Made by a program: the position numbers and the translations under genes. This document shows, piece after piece, positions 51,508 through 59,291 of a stretch of DNA of 64,000 nt (the stretch's first letter is position 1; each line of letters opens with the position of its first letter). This DNA is from G963668605 sp963668605. GTDB lineage: Bacteria > Acidobacteriota > Terriglobia > Bryobacterales > Bryobacteraceae. The DNA lies in NCBI GenBank assembly GCA_963668605.1, contig OY764903.1, forward strand, positions 3,596,001 to 3,660,000. The letters run 5' to 3'. The notes under the pieces were generated by a model. The model made no database searches. It saw nothing but the letters and a program-made list of their open reading frames with translations, and was not told the origin of the DNA.

Positions 51508-52694
51508 TCCTTAGCGCCCGAAGGCAACGCTTCGTAGGATGTCGCCCCGCGCGTAGAGCCGATCCAGCCCGGACGCGTCACGTAGACCGGTTCGATGCGC
51601 TCTATGTCGCGCCGCGAAGCGGGCATCTCGTCGATTTCCCGCCCATCCAGCCGGTAGGCTGTGCAGACCGGAATCTCGTCCAAATTGTCTAGCACGTCGA
51701 GCTTCGTGATGATCAGCGAATCGAAACCATTGAGCATCGACGTGTAGCGCAGCAGCGGAGCGTCGAACCAGCCGCAACGCCGCGGACGCCCGGTGACCGC
51801 GCCGTATTCGTTGCCCGCTTTACGTATCATCTCGCCAGCATCGCCGTGCAACTCCGTAGGAAACGGTCCGCCGCCGACGCGCGTGATGTAGGCTTTCGAG
51901 ACGCCAAGCACACCGTCGATCTTGTTGGGCGGAACCCCGGAACCAGTACACGCGCCGCCGGCAGTGGCGCTGGAAGAAGTCACAAACGGATACGTGCCAT
52001 GGTCGACATCAAGCATCGTGCCCTGTGCGCCTTCAAACAAAAGGCGCTTGCCGCTCTTCATCGCATCGCCTAGCAGCTTGGCCGTATCGCAGACCATCGG
52101 GCGGATGCGATCGGCGAACTCGCGGTACTGCTCGCGGATCTGCACGAAGTCGATCTTGTCGTTAATCTGAAACGCGCGCGCCACGGTCTCCTTGTCCTTG
52201 GCAAGCGTGTCATAGAGAGCTTCGAAACCTTCGCGCTCCACTAGATCCGTCATGCGGATGCCGCGCCGCGCGATCTTGTCCTCATAGCACGGCCCGATGC
52301 CGCGCGAGGTCGTGCCGATGGCGACGTGGCCTTCGCGATTTTCCGACATTTTCTCGACCAGGCGGTGGAACGGAAAAATCACGTGACAGCGGCTGCTGAT
52401 CGCCAGGCTCTTGGCGACATCGACGCCGGCCGCCGCGAGGTAGTCCATCTCCTGGAGCAGCGCGGCCGGGTCGACGACCACGCCGTTGCCGATTACTGCG
52501 CGCTTGCCAGGGCGCAGTATCCCGCTCGGAATCAGTTTCAGCACAAATTTTTTATCGCCGATAAAGACTGTGTGCCCGGCGTTGTGGCCGCCCTGGTAGC
52601 GCACCACGATATCGAAATTCTCTGAGAAAAGGTCAACGACCTTGCCTTTTCCTTCATCTCCCCATTGGGCTCCGAGGACAATTATGTTGCTCAT
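51390..52694 (-). CDS. purA: Adenylosuccinate synthetase
   Basis: 434 residues, full length. It converts IMP, aspartate and GTP to adenylosuccinate in purine synthesis. Motifs are VLGAQWGDEGKGKVVD (P-loop and catalytic Asp), GGHNAGHTV with the catalytic His, GTTSRGIGPCYEDK, QGTMLDVDHGTYPFVTSS, and TGRPRRCGWFD. ATG 52694 is chosen over an upstream open frame because it starts the family N-terminus. No Shine-Dalgarno is seen; TACAAT lies 18 nt upstream on the minus strand. It is divergent from the gene at 52747 with only 52 bp between starts. Confidence 0.96.
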   Translation of the reverse strand: MSNIIVLGAQWGDEGKGKVVDLFSENFDIVVRYQGGHNAGHTVFIGDKKFVLKLIPSGILRPGKRAVIGNGVVVDPAALLQEMDYLAAAGVDVAKSLAISSRCHVIFPFHRLVEKMSENREGHVAIGTTSRGIGPCYEDKIARRGIRMTDLVEREGFEALYDTLAKDKETVARAFQINDKIDFVQIREQYREFADRIRPMVCDTAKLLGDAMKSGKRLLFEGAQGTMLDVDHGTYPFVTSSSATAGGACTGSGVPPNKIDGVLGVSKAYITRVGGGPFPTELHGDAGEMIRKAGNEYGAVTGRPRRCGWFDAPLLRYTSMLNGFDSLIITKLDVLDNLDEIPVCTAYRLDGREIDEMPASRRDIERIEPVYVTRPGWIGSTRGATSYEALPSGAKDYLRFLEEQTGVEAGCISTGPERDETIFVPGSKMAKLLR

Positions 52695-52746
52695 GTGATG
52701 ACCAAACCCACTATTGTAACGCAGGGGCTGTGATACGCTGGCAGTG

Positions 52747-53205
52747 ATGCAGCTTTCGGATGTTTTTTTGGCGCTTGGTGAGGATTCCTTCCAGCAGCTA
52801 CTCAAGACGGTGTCGATTGGCAAACTGAAGACGTTCCAGTTATTCGAACGTTTCAAGGTCCGCGCCCACCTGAACAAACTCAACGCGGAGGCCCTGCGCA
52901 AGGCAGCGCCGCGCTTCTGGCTCCGGTTATCGGAGAAGGATGAGGAATTTGCTCAGGATCTGGCGCAGTCCATCCTGATCTCGCACCTGGAGATGATTCA
53001 GTCCGCGCTCAACATCCTGGGAATTCCCAATGAAGACGGTTTCTTCGCCAAGGATATCGATCCCGCTCCGCACCTGACGGATGGCTGGCAGCAGAGAGTC
53101 TTTGACGGTTTGAAGGACAAGCACGCGCCCGTGGCGCTGCAATTCTACATCAACCATCTGGCGTTCGAGCTCCAAAAAGAACCCGTTATTTTCCAACCGT
53201 CCTAA
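52747..53205 (+). CDS. Conserved hypothetical helical protein (152 residues)
   Basis: A fully helical soluble protein with no signal peptide and no cysteines: LSDVFLALGEDSFQQLLKTV, KTFQLFERFKVRAHLNKL, EEFAQDLAQSILISHLEMIQ, and a C-terminal KDKHAPVALQFYINHLAFEL. I do not recognise a family. ATG 52747 is preceded by TACGCT at 52734-52739 with 7 nt between and has no ribosome site; GTG 52744 is an alternative. It lies between purA and secA, in housekeeping surroundings. Confidence 0.7.
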   Translation: MQLSDVFLALGEDSFQQLLKTVSIGKLKTFQLFERFKVRAHLNKLNAEALRKAAPRFWLRLSEKDEEFAQDLAQSILISHLEMIQSALNILGIPNEDGFFAKDIDPAPHLTDGWQQRVFDGLKDKHAPVALQFYINHLAFELQKEPVIFQPS

Positions 53206-53285
53206 GCGGCGCTGCGCTTCGCGCGGGGAAACCGGCCATGACGCCCGCCCCTCATCGTCTCCGGCCGCTGGCCGATTGAATGGAT

Positions 53286-53315
53286 CGCCTCCCGGAGCGC
53301 CAGCGACGGGAGGCG
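53286..53315 (+). other. Hairpin between the hypothetical gene and secA
   Basis: CGCCTCCC at 53286-53293 pairs with GGGAGGCG at 53308-53315 across a 14 nt loop. It is GC-rich but without a T-tract, so it is not a standard terminator. It lies about 90 bp before the secA start; TAGAAT near 53379 is a likely secA -10 box. Confidence 0.3.
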
Positions 53316-53403
53316 GGAAGACTGCAACTTTTCCGCGTTCCAGACGCTTGAATGCTACACGTGCGCCGGCATAGCGGTAGAATGGTAGTTACCCCCGATA
53401 ACC

Positions 53404-56226
53404 ATGATTGATTCCCTGCTTGCCAAGATCTTCGGCACGAAGCACGAACGCGAGATGAAGCGTCTGCAGCCTCTCATCGAAGCGATCAACGCGATGGAAC
53501 CAGCGATCCAGGCCTTAACGGACGCCGAGCTTGCCGCCAAGACCGTTGAATTCAAAGAGAAACTCGCGCAGGGCGCCACGCTGGATGACATCCTGCCCGA
53601 AGCCTTCGCCGTCGTTCGCGAGGCCGGCCTCCGCACCTTGAGCATGCGCCATTTCGACGTGCAGTTGATCGGCGGCGTCATGCTCCACCGCGGCAGCATT
53701 GCGGAGATGAAAACCGGCGAGGGAAAAACGCTGGTCGCGACTCTGGCCGTTTATCTCAATGCTCTCGAAGGCAAGGGCGTGCACGTCGTCACCGTCAACG
53801 ACTACCTGGCCCGCCGCGATTCGGAATGGATGGGCAAGCTCTACAGGTTTCTGGGCCTGACCGTCGGCAACATCGTCCACGGTCTCGACGACGACGAGCG
53901 CAAGGACAATTACGGCCGCGACATTACCTACGGCACGAACAACGAATTCGGTTTCGATTACCTGCGCGATAACATGAAATTCCGCATCGCGGATTGCGTG
54001 CAGCGCGGCCACAACTTCGCCATCGTCGATGAAGTCGATTCGATCCTGATCGACGAGGCACGCACCCCGCTGATTATCTCCGGCCCCAGCGAGGAATCGA
54101 CCGACAAGTACCTGCGAGTCAACTCGATCATCCCGCGCCTGATCCGCGGCGAGGTCGTGCGCACGGACTCCGAGACCAAGGAAGTCGACATGACCGGTGA
54201 CTACACGGTCGACGAGAAACACAAGAGCGTCGCGCTCACCTCCGAGGGCGTCACCAAGGTCGAGCGCCTGCTCGGCCTCAGCAACCTCTATGACGCCGTC
54301 AACCTCGAATTGAACCACCACGTGCAGCAAGGACTCAAGGCGCACGTGTTGTTCCAGCGCGACCGCGATTACCTGGTCAAGGACGGCGAGGTCATCATCG
54401 TTGACGAATTCACGGGCCGCCTGATGCCCGGACGCCGCTGGAGCGACGGACTGCATCAAGCCGTCGAGGCCAAGGAGGGCGTCAAGGTAGAGCGCGAGAA
54501 TCAGACGCTCGCCACGATCACGTTTCAGAACTACTTCCGCATGTACAAGAAGCTGGCCGGCATGACCGGTACGGCCGAAACGGAAGCAGCGGAATTCGGA
54601 AAGATCTACAAGCTCGACGTAGCCGCGATCCCCACTAACCGGCCGATGACGCGCAAGGACTATAACGACGTCGTTTACCGCACCGAGGAAGAGAAGTTCC
54701 GCAACGCGGCCAAGGAGATCAAGGAACTCCACGAGAAAGGCCAGCCTGTGCTGGTGGGCACCATCTCGGTGGAGAAATCCGAGAAGCTCAGCGGCATCCT
54801 GAAACGGATGGGCGTGCGCCACGAAGTTCTGAACGCCAAGAATCACGAGCGCGAAGCATCGATCGTCGCACAAGCCGGACGCAAGGCCGCGGTGACCGTC
54901 TCGACGAACATGGCCGGCCGCGGTACCGACATTCTGCTCGGCGGCAACCCGGAATTCCTCGCAAAAGAGCGTTTGCTGAAACGCAACATCGACCCGGAGA
55001 ATTGTCCGAAAGATGTGTGGCAGGCAGAACTCCAACTAGTCAAGGTAGAGACCGACCAGGAGCATGAAGAAGTGGTGCAGGCCGGCGGCTTGCGCATCAT
55101 CGGAACGGAACGCCACGAATCCCGCCGCATCGACAACCAGCTTCGCGGACGCGCCGGCCGCCAGGGCGATCCGGGCAGCTCACGCTTCTTTCTCTCGTTG
55201 CAGGACGACCTGCTGCGCATCTTCGGCGGCGAACGCATCCAGAATCTGATGCTCAAGTTGGGTATGGAAGAGGATGTGCCCATCGATTCGAAATTGATTA
55301 CACGCCGCATTGCCGCGGCGCAAAGCGCTGTCGAGGCACAGAATTTCGCCGCTCGTAAGCACGTTCTCGAATACGACGACGTGATGAATAAACAGCGGCA
55401 GGCCATCTATGGCTGGCGCAACAAACTGCTGCAGGGCGAAGAGCAGAAGGAAAAGATCCTCGATATGGTCGACGGCATTGTCGCCGTCGCCGTGGATATT
55501 CGCTGCCCCGAAAAGACGCACATCAGCGAATACGATCTGATCGGCTTGCAGACAGACGTGCTCAGCCGCTTTGGAGTCAAAATCGATCCGTCCGCGCTCA
55601 GCGGCATGACCAGACCCGAGATCGAGGAGACCGTCCACGACCAGTTGGTCGCGAAGTATCAGGACAAAGAGAACCTTGTGGGCGCGGAGATCATGCGCGA
55701 GACCGAGCGCATGATCATGCTCAATGTGATTGACAATCTCTGGAAAGATCACCTGCTCTCGATGGACCACCTCAAGGAAGGCATCGGGCTGCGCGGTTAC
55801 GGCCAGAAGGATCCGCTCATCGAGTACAAAAAAGAGTCCTGGACGCTCTTTCAGGACTTGCAGGATCGCATCGAGGACGAGACCGTGCGCTATCTGTACT
55901 TCCTGCAAACCGAGGAGGGCCTCGGCGGGGCGCGCCCTGTGATCCCGTTCTCCGAGCTCGAGTACGACGAAGACGAAGAGGAAGAGACCGAGTCGGCTGC
56001 CGAGATCGCAGCCCGTGAGCAACAACTCGCGGCGCAGGCCGCAGTGCAGGATTTCACGCGAACCATCCAGCGCAAGAAGGAGCGGGAAATGGCCGCATTG
56101 CAGTTCGCCGGTGGCGAAGCGTCCTCGGCCGTCGCGCAGCCGGTATTGAAGGGCGACAAGGTAGGCCGCAACGATCCATGCCCGTGCGGAAGCGGAAAGA
56201 AGTACAAGAAATGCTGTGGCGCCTAA
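53404..56226 (+). CDS. secA: Protein translocase ATPase SecA
   Basis: 940 residues. Motor of Sec-dependent export. The Walker A motif is in AEMKTGEGKTLVATLA (from about residue 100), the DEAD-like motif is DEVDSILIDEARTP, and helicase motif VI lies in GRAGRQGDPGSSRFFLSLQD. A preprotein cross-linking region and helical scaffold follow. The C-terminus is the zinc-binding SecB/ribosome-contact tail NDPCPCGSGKKYKKCC. All parts are intact. It is the start of a probable unit with the hypothetical gene that overlaps its end by 16 bp. Confidence 0.97.
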   Translation: MIDSLLAKIFGTKHEREMKRLQPLIEAINAMEPAIQALTDAELAAKTVEFKEKLAQGATLDDILPEAFAVVREAGLRTLSMRHFDVQLIGGVMLHRGSIAEMKTGEGKTLVATLAVYLNALEGKGVHVVTVNDYLARRDSEWMGKLYRFLGLTVGNIVHGLDDDERKDNYGRDITYGTNNEFGFDYLRDNMKFRIADCVQRGHNFAIVDEVDSILIDEARTPLIISGPSEESTDKYLRVNSIIPRLIRGEVVRTDSETKEVDMTGDYTVDEKHKSVALTSEGVTKVERLLGLSNLYDAVNLELNHHVQQGLKAHVLFQRDRDYLVKDGEVIIVDEFTGRLMPGRRWSDGLHQAVEAKEGVKVERENQTLATITFQNYFRMYKKLAGMTGTAETEAAEFGKIYKLDVAAIPTNRPMTRKDYNDVVYRTEEEKFRNAAKEIKELHEKGQPVLVGTISVEKSEKLSGILKRMGVRHEVLNAKNHEREASIVAQAGRKAAVTVSTNMAGRGTDILLGGNPEFLAKERLLKRNIDPENCPKDVWQAELQLVKVETDQEHEEVVQAGGLRIIGTERHESRRIDNQLRGRAGRQGDPGSSRFFLSLQDDLLRIFGGERIQNLMLKLGMEEDVPIDSKLITRRIAAAQSAVEAQNFAARKHVLEYDDVMNKQRQAIYGWRNKLLQGEEQKEKILDMVDGIVAVAVDIRCPEKTHISEYDLIGLQTDVLSRFGVKIDPSALSGMTRPEIEETVHDQLVAKYQDKENLVGAEIMRETERMIMLNVIDNLWKDHLLSMDHLKEGIGLRGYGQKDPLIEYKKESWTLFQDLQDRIEDETVRYLYFLQTEEGLGGARPVIPFSELEYDEDEEEETESAAEIAAREQQLAAQAAVQDFTRTIQRKKEREMAALQFAGGEASSAVAQPVLKGDKVGRNDPCPCGSGKKYKKCCGA

Positions 56227-57206
56227 GCTCATTCCTGGCGTTCGCATGCCTCCTGCCGGCCGCCGGCCTGGCGGCGTCGCCCGCAATTCTGCCCGAAAGT
56301 ATTAGCGACTTCGTGCGCGCCGAAGAGAAACCAGTCGCGCTCAGCGACCGTCCGCTGTGGGATGAACTCGGCTACGACGACGCCGCGCGCGCCGACTACG
56401 CCGGGCCCGACGGGAAGTTCACCCTCACCGTCATCCGCATGAAGGACTCCACCGGCGCCATGGCCGCGTTTGAGTGTTCGCAGCCCGCCGGCGCCAAGCC
56501 GTCGAAGTTCGACCGCCTCGCCGTCGAGACGTCCCGAACGCTCTACCTCGCCTTCGGAAACTACCTGTTTCAGTACGACGGCCGCCAGCCCAAAGCGGCC
56601 GAGTTCGAAGCGCTGCTGGCAAGGCTGCCGCGGCTCGAAAAAACCGCCCTGCCCCCGCTGCCGGGAAATCTGCCTAAAAAAGGCCGGGTTGAAGGTTCGG
56701 AGCGTTACATCCTGGGGCCGGTCTCGCTGGAACGCTTTGCACCAGCTATCTCTCCTGGCACCGCTGGCTTCAGCACCGGAGCGGAGGGTATCGCCGGGAG
56801 TTTCAGCACTCCAACCGGCGACTTGCGGCTTGTAATTTTTTCCTACCCGACCCCGCATATCGCACGCGAACGTATCGTCGAGTTTCAGAAGATTCAGGGC
56901 GCCATCGTGAAACGCAGCGGCCCGCTGGTGGCCGTAGCTCTGCCGCCAGCCAATGCCGACGCCGCCGAACGGCTTCTAGCCGATGTGCGTTATGAAGCTC
57001 AAATTACTTTGAATCAGCGGGTTCCAGGTAAGGATGAGAACGTTGGGACGATGATCATAAGCATCTTCACGCTCGCCGGCATTCTTATTCTATTCGCCAC
57101 CGCAGCCGGAGTTGCGTTTGGCGGCTTCCGGGTTTTGTGGAAAAAAGTAACTGGCCATGAAATTGCAGGCGATCCAATCATCGTCCTCAATCTTCGCGAC
57201 CGGTAA
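56211..57206 (+). CDS. Membrane-anchored exported protein of unknown function
   Basis: 331 residues from ATG 56211, inside the end of secA. A signal peptide (WRLSSFLAFACLLPAAGLA) precedes a periplasmic domain (LPESISDFVRAEEKPVALSD, DGKFTLTVIRMKDSTGAMAA), and one C-terminal membrane helix (IISIFTLAGILILFATAAGV) anchors it. A short basic cytoplasmic tail follows. The family is known to me only as an acidobacterial uncharacterised group. The 16 bp overlap suggests coupling to secA and a possible role near secretion, but that is inference. Confidence 0.75.
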   Translation: MLWRLSSFLAFACLLPAAGLAASPAILPESISDFVRAEEKPVALSDRPLWDELGYDDAARADYAGPDGKFTLTVIRMKDSTGAMAAFECSQPAGAKPSKFDRLAVETSRTLYLAFGNYLFQYDGRQPKAAEFEALLARLPRLEKTALPPLPGNLPKKGRVEGSERYILGPVSLERFAPAISPGTAGFSTGAEGIAGSFSTPTGDLRLVIFSYPTPHIARERIVEFQKIQGAIVKRSGPLVAVALPPANADAAERLLADVRYEAQITLNQRVPGKDENVGTMIISIFTLAGILILFATAAGVAFGGFRVLWKKVTGHEIAGDPIIVLNLRDR

Positions 57207-57257
57207 CGTGCCTCCTTTTCTTGGCCTTAGACTGGAAAACAGGCTGTATTCAAGCGT

Positions 57258-57277
57258 TTTTTCACAGCTTTTCCACA
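57258..57277 (+). promoter_or_regulatory. Two adjacent DnaA-box-like sequences
   Basis: TTTTTCACA (57258-57266) and TTTTCCACA (57269-57277) both fit the relaxed DnaA box TTWTNCACA and are two bases apart. Chance is possible in an AT-rich stretch. There is no dnaA, rpmH or gidA nearby, so a replication origin is not claimed. Confidence 0.3.
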
Positions 57278-57304
57278 AGAAACAAGAAATGGGCTAAACT
57301 AGTA

Positions 57305-57326
57305 AAGTGTTTGTTTATAAACACTT
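57305..57326. promoter_or_regulatory. Operator-like palindrome AAGTGTTT-N6-AAACACTT
   Basis: 8-bp arms (57305-57312 and 57319-57326) around a 6 nt centre. The inner 12 bases TGTTTATAAACA are also perfectly palindromic. It lies 5 nt after a TAAACT hexamer, where a repressor could block transcription. There is no T-tract, so it is not a terminator. Confidence 0.45.
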
Positions 57327-57357
57327 ATAGTCCACTTCGGCCTGTCCTCTTTTTTTC

Positions 57358-57386
57358 TTGACATCGCATGGCGCTGGCCCTAATAT
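57358..57386 (+). promoter_or_regulatory. Near-consensus sigma-70 promoter
   Basis: TTGACA (57358-57363), a 17 bp spacer, and TAATAT (57381-57386). It is among the closest matches to the housekeeping consensus seen in the window. Predicted start of transcription is about 57393. It drives the candidate RNA and, if the terminator is passed, RNase J. Confidence 0.75.
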
Positions 57387-57392
57387 TCAGAT

Positions 57393-57508
57393 CAAACAGA
57401 TTCTGACGGTCGCGTTACCGTTGACATCTGATTCTCCCAAAACATACGCCCTGCCTCGCGCAGGGGATGTCCAAGTGCCCACCTTCATCGGGTGGGCACT
57501 GGTTTTTT
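57393..57508 (+). ncRNA. Candidate structured small RNA or terminating leader of RNase J
   Basis: About 115 nt between a strong promoter and an intrinsic terminator. Hairpin 1: CAGAT (57397-57401) pairs with ATCTG (57426-57430), then a symmetric 4x4 internal loop, then ACGGT (57406-57410) pairs with ACCGT (57417-57421). Hairpin 2: ACAT (57442-57445) with ATGT (57467-57470), and CCCTGC (57449-57454) with GCAGGG (57460-57465) around a 5 nt loop. Hairpin 3 is the terminator. No start codon with a ribosome site opens a credible peptide. It does not look like tmRNA, SRP RNA or RNase P RNA. It may be a free small RNA or a riboswitch/attenuator that controls the RNase J gene 65 nt downstream. Confidence 0.6.
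57474..57508 (+). terminator. Rho-independent terminator
   Basis: AGTGCCCACC (57474-57483) pairs perfectly with GGTGGGCACT (57491-57500) around a 7 nt loop, and a run of six T follows at 57503-57508. It lies between the promoter at 57358 and the RNase J start at 57573, so it either ends a small RNA or attenuates the RNase J gene. Confidence 0.9.
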
Positions 57509-57572
57509 CGCCTGTCGCAAAAGGGAATTTCGAGCCGCTTGCATCCGCATAATGCTAACCTGAACCTTACAC

Positions 57573-59243
57573 ATGGCGGAGCGAAAACTACAAGTAATCC
57601 CGTTGGGCGGCCTGGGGGAGTTCGGGATGAACTCCATGGCGTTGCGTTATGGGGACGACATCATCGTGCTGGATGCCGGCATGATGTTTCCCGACGCGGA
57701 ACTGCTTGGCGTCGATATTGTGACCCCGGATTTTTCCTATCTGGAGGAGAATCGCGACCACGTGCGAGCGGTGTTGCTAACCCATGGCCACGAGGACCAC
57801 ATCGGCGGCATCCCCTTCCTGCTCTCGCAGATCACCGTGCCCGTCTATGGGACCGCCTTCACCCTCGCGTTGGTCAAGCGGCGGCTCGAAGAACACGAGA
57901 TGGTCGGCGACGTCAAACTCAATACGATCAAGGCCGGCGATAAAGTCACCATTGGTCCGTTCCAGGTTGAGTTCATTCAGGTGACGCACTCCATCGTGAG
58001 CGCCGTGGCGATGGCAATCACGACGCCGCTCGGAGTCGTGATCCACACCGGCGATTTTAAGGTGGACCCAACACCCACCGACGGCCAACTCTTCGACCTG
58101 CACACCTTCGCCGAATACGGCCGGCGCGGCGTTCTGCTGCTACTGTCGGATTCGACCAACGTCGACCGGCCGGGACACACCGAAAGCGAGCGCGCCGTCG
58201 CACCGCGCTTCAAGGAGATCTTCCACCGCGCCAAACGGCGTATCGCCGTGGCCTGCTTCAGCTCTTCGGTGCACCGGCTGCAACTGATCCTGGATACTGC
58301 GAAGGAGTTTAATCGCAAGGTGGCCTTCCTGGGCCGCAGCATGTTGAGCGTCACCGAAATCGCGCACGACTTGGGTCTGCTGCACATTCCCGACGGAATT
58401 CTGCTGCGCCCGCAGGACATCATGTCCTCGCCGCCGGAACGGACTGTGGTGGCAGTCTCAGGTACCCAGGGCGAGCCGATGTCGGCGCTGTCGCGTGTCG
58501 CCGTGGATAACCACAAGAGTTTTTCGCTCGAACCGGGCGATACGGTGGTGATGAGTTCGCGTATCATTCCGGGAAACGAGAAGGCGATCTTCCGCATGAT
58601 TAATCACCTGGCGCGCCGCCGCGTCGAGGTGGTCTACGGCTCGATGAACCCGCCGGTGCATGTCTCGGGTCACGGCAGTTCCGAGGAATTGAAGTTGATG
58701 CTCAACCTGGTGCGGCCGAAGTATTTCGTACCCGTCCACGGTGAATACAGACAACTCGCGCAGCACTGTAAGTTGGCCTCGCACCTGCTGCAAGACGGCG
58801 GGTTGCAAGAGACTTTCATTCTCGAAACCGGAGAGACGCTGCTGATCGACAGCAACGGCGCCAGAAAAGGCGAGCATGTCACCGTTGGCCGCGTGTGCAT
58901 CGATTCCGGCTCACTGGACGACGTGGTGGAGGATATTGTCATCCGGGATCGTCGACATCTCTCCGAAGATGGCTTTGTGCTGCCGATCATCGCGATCAAC
59001 AAGCACACGGGCAAGAGTGATGGCATACCGGAAATCGTCAGCCGCGGCTTCGTGTCGCTGGAGGACGACGAGTTACTACAACTGGCCCGTCAGGTGGTCA
59101 TGAAGACGCTCGAAACATCGAGCGCCGAAGAGAGAACCGATTGGGGCGTCATGCAGGAGAAGATCCGCACCGACCTGAAGCGTTTTCTAACGAAGCAGAC
59201 CTCGCGCCGCCCGCTGATCATGCCCGTGATCCTGGAAGTCTGA
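57573..59243 (+). CDS. rnj: Ribonuclease J
   Basis: 556 residues, the usual RNase J length. It is an exo- and endonuclease of mRNA decay and rRNA maturation. The N-terminal metallo-beta-lactamase domain carries HGHEDHIGG with His71, His73, Asp75 and His76 as zinc ligands. The beta-CASP part has SDSTNVDRPGHTESE and CFSSSVHRLQ, and the segment HVSGHGSSEELKLML supplies further ligands. The C-terminal domain ends in the family tail RPLIMPVILEV. No clear Shine-Dalgarno precedes the ATG. The promoter-terminator leader upstream may control it; RNase genes are often autoregulated through their leaders. Confidence 0.94.
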   Translation: MAERKLQVIPLGGLGEFGMNSMALRYGDDIIVLDAGMMFPDAELLGVDIVTPDFSYLEENRDHVRAVLLTHGHEDHIGGIPFLLSQITVPVYGTAFTLALVKRRLEEHEMVGDVKLNTIKAGDKVTIGPFQVEFIQVTHSIVSAVAMAITTPLGVVIHTGDFKVDPTPTDGQLFDLHTFAEYGRRGVLLLLSDSTNVDRPGHTESERAVAPRFKEIFHRAKRRIAVACFSSSVHRLQLILDTAKEFNRKVAFLGRSMLSVTEIAHDLGLLHIPDGILLRPQDIMSSPPERTVVAVSGTQGEPMSALSRVAVDNHKSFSLEPGDTVVMSSRIIPGNEKAIFRMINHLARRRVEVVYGSMNPPVHVSGHGSSEELKLMLNLVRPKYFVPVHGEYRQLAQHCKLASHLLQDGGLQETFILETGETLLIDSNGARKGEHVTVGRVCIDSGSLDDVVEDIVIRDRRHLSEDGFVLPIIAINKHTGKSDGIPEIVSRGFVSLEDDELLQLARQVVMKTLETSSAEERTDWGVMQEKIRTDLKRFLTKQTSRRPLIMPVILEV

Positions 59244-59267
59244 CCATAGGCCAGGAATAGACCAGAT

Positions 59268-59283
59268 AAATCCTTCTGGATTT
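59268..59283. terminator. Weak hairpin between convergent RNase J and recA
   Basis: AAATCC (59268-59273) pairs with GGATTT (59278-59283) over a TTCT loop and is followed by a T. It lies in the 48 bp between two convergent stops and could act in both directions. The stem is short, so confidence is limited. Confidence 0.35.
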
Positions 59284-59291
59284 TCGCACGT

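Larger units (their letters stand above)
57207..57357. other. Regulatory stretch before the candidate RNA gene
   Basis: No coding frame. It holds two DnaA-box-like sequences, a TAAACT hexamer (57295-57300) and a palindrome at 57305-57326. Its AT content is clearly higher than in the flanking genes, as expected for a promoter region. Confidence 0.5.

Noticed and set aside
53515..56286. Minus-strand frames of 506 and 368 codons opposite secA
   Set aside because: Shadows of secA; no ribosome sites or motifs.
57258..57277. Replication origin at the DnaA-box-like pair
   Set aside because: Only two relaxed boxes, no AT-rich unwinding element with further boxes, and none of the usual origin neighbours (dnaA, dnaN, rpmH, gidA).
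57358..57552. 64-codon plus-strand frame before RNase J
   Set aside because: It begins at a TTG that is part of the -35 box and runs through the terminator. The RNA interpretation explains the sequence better.
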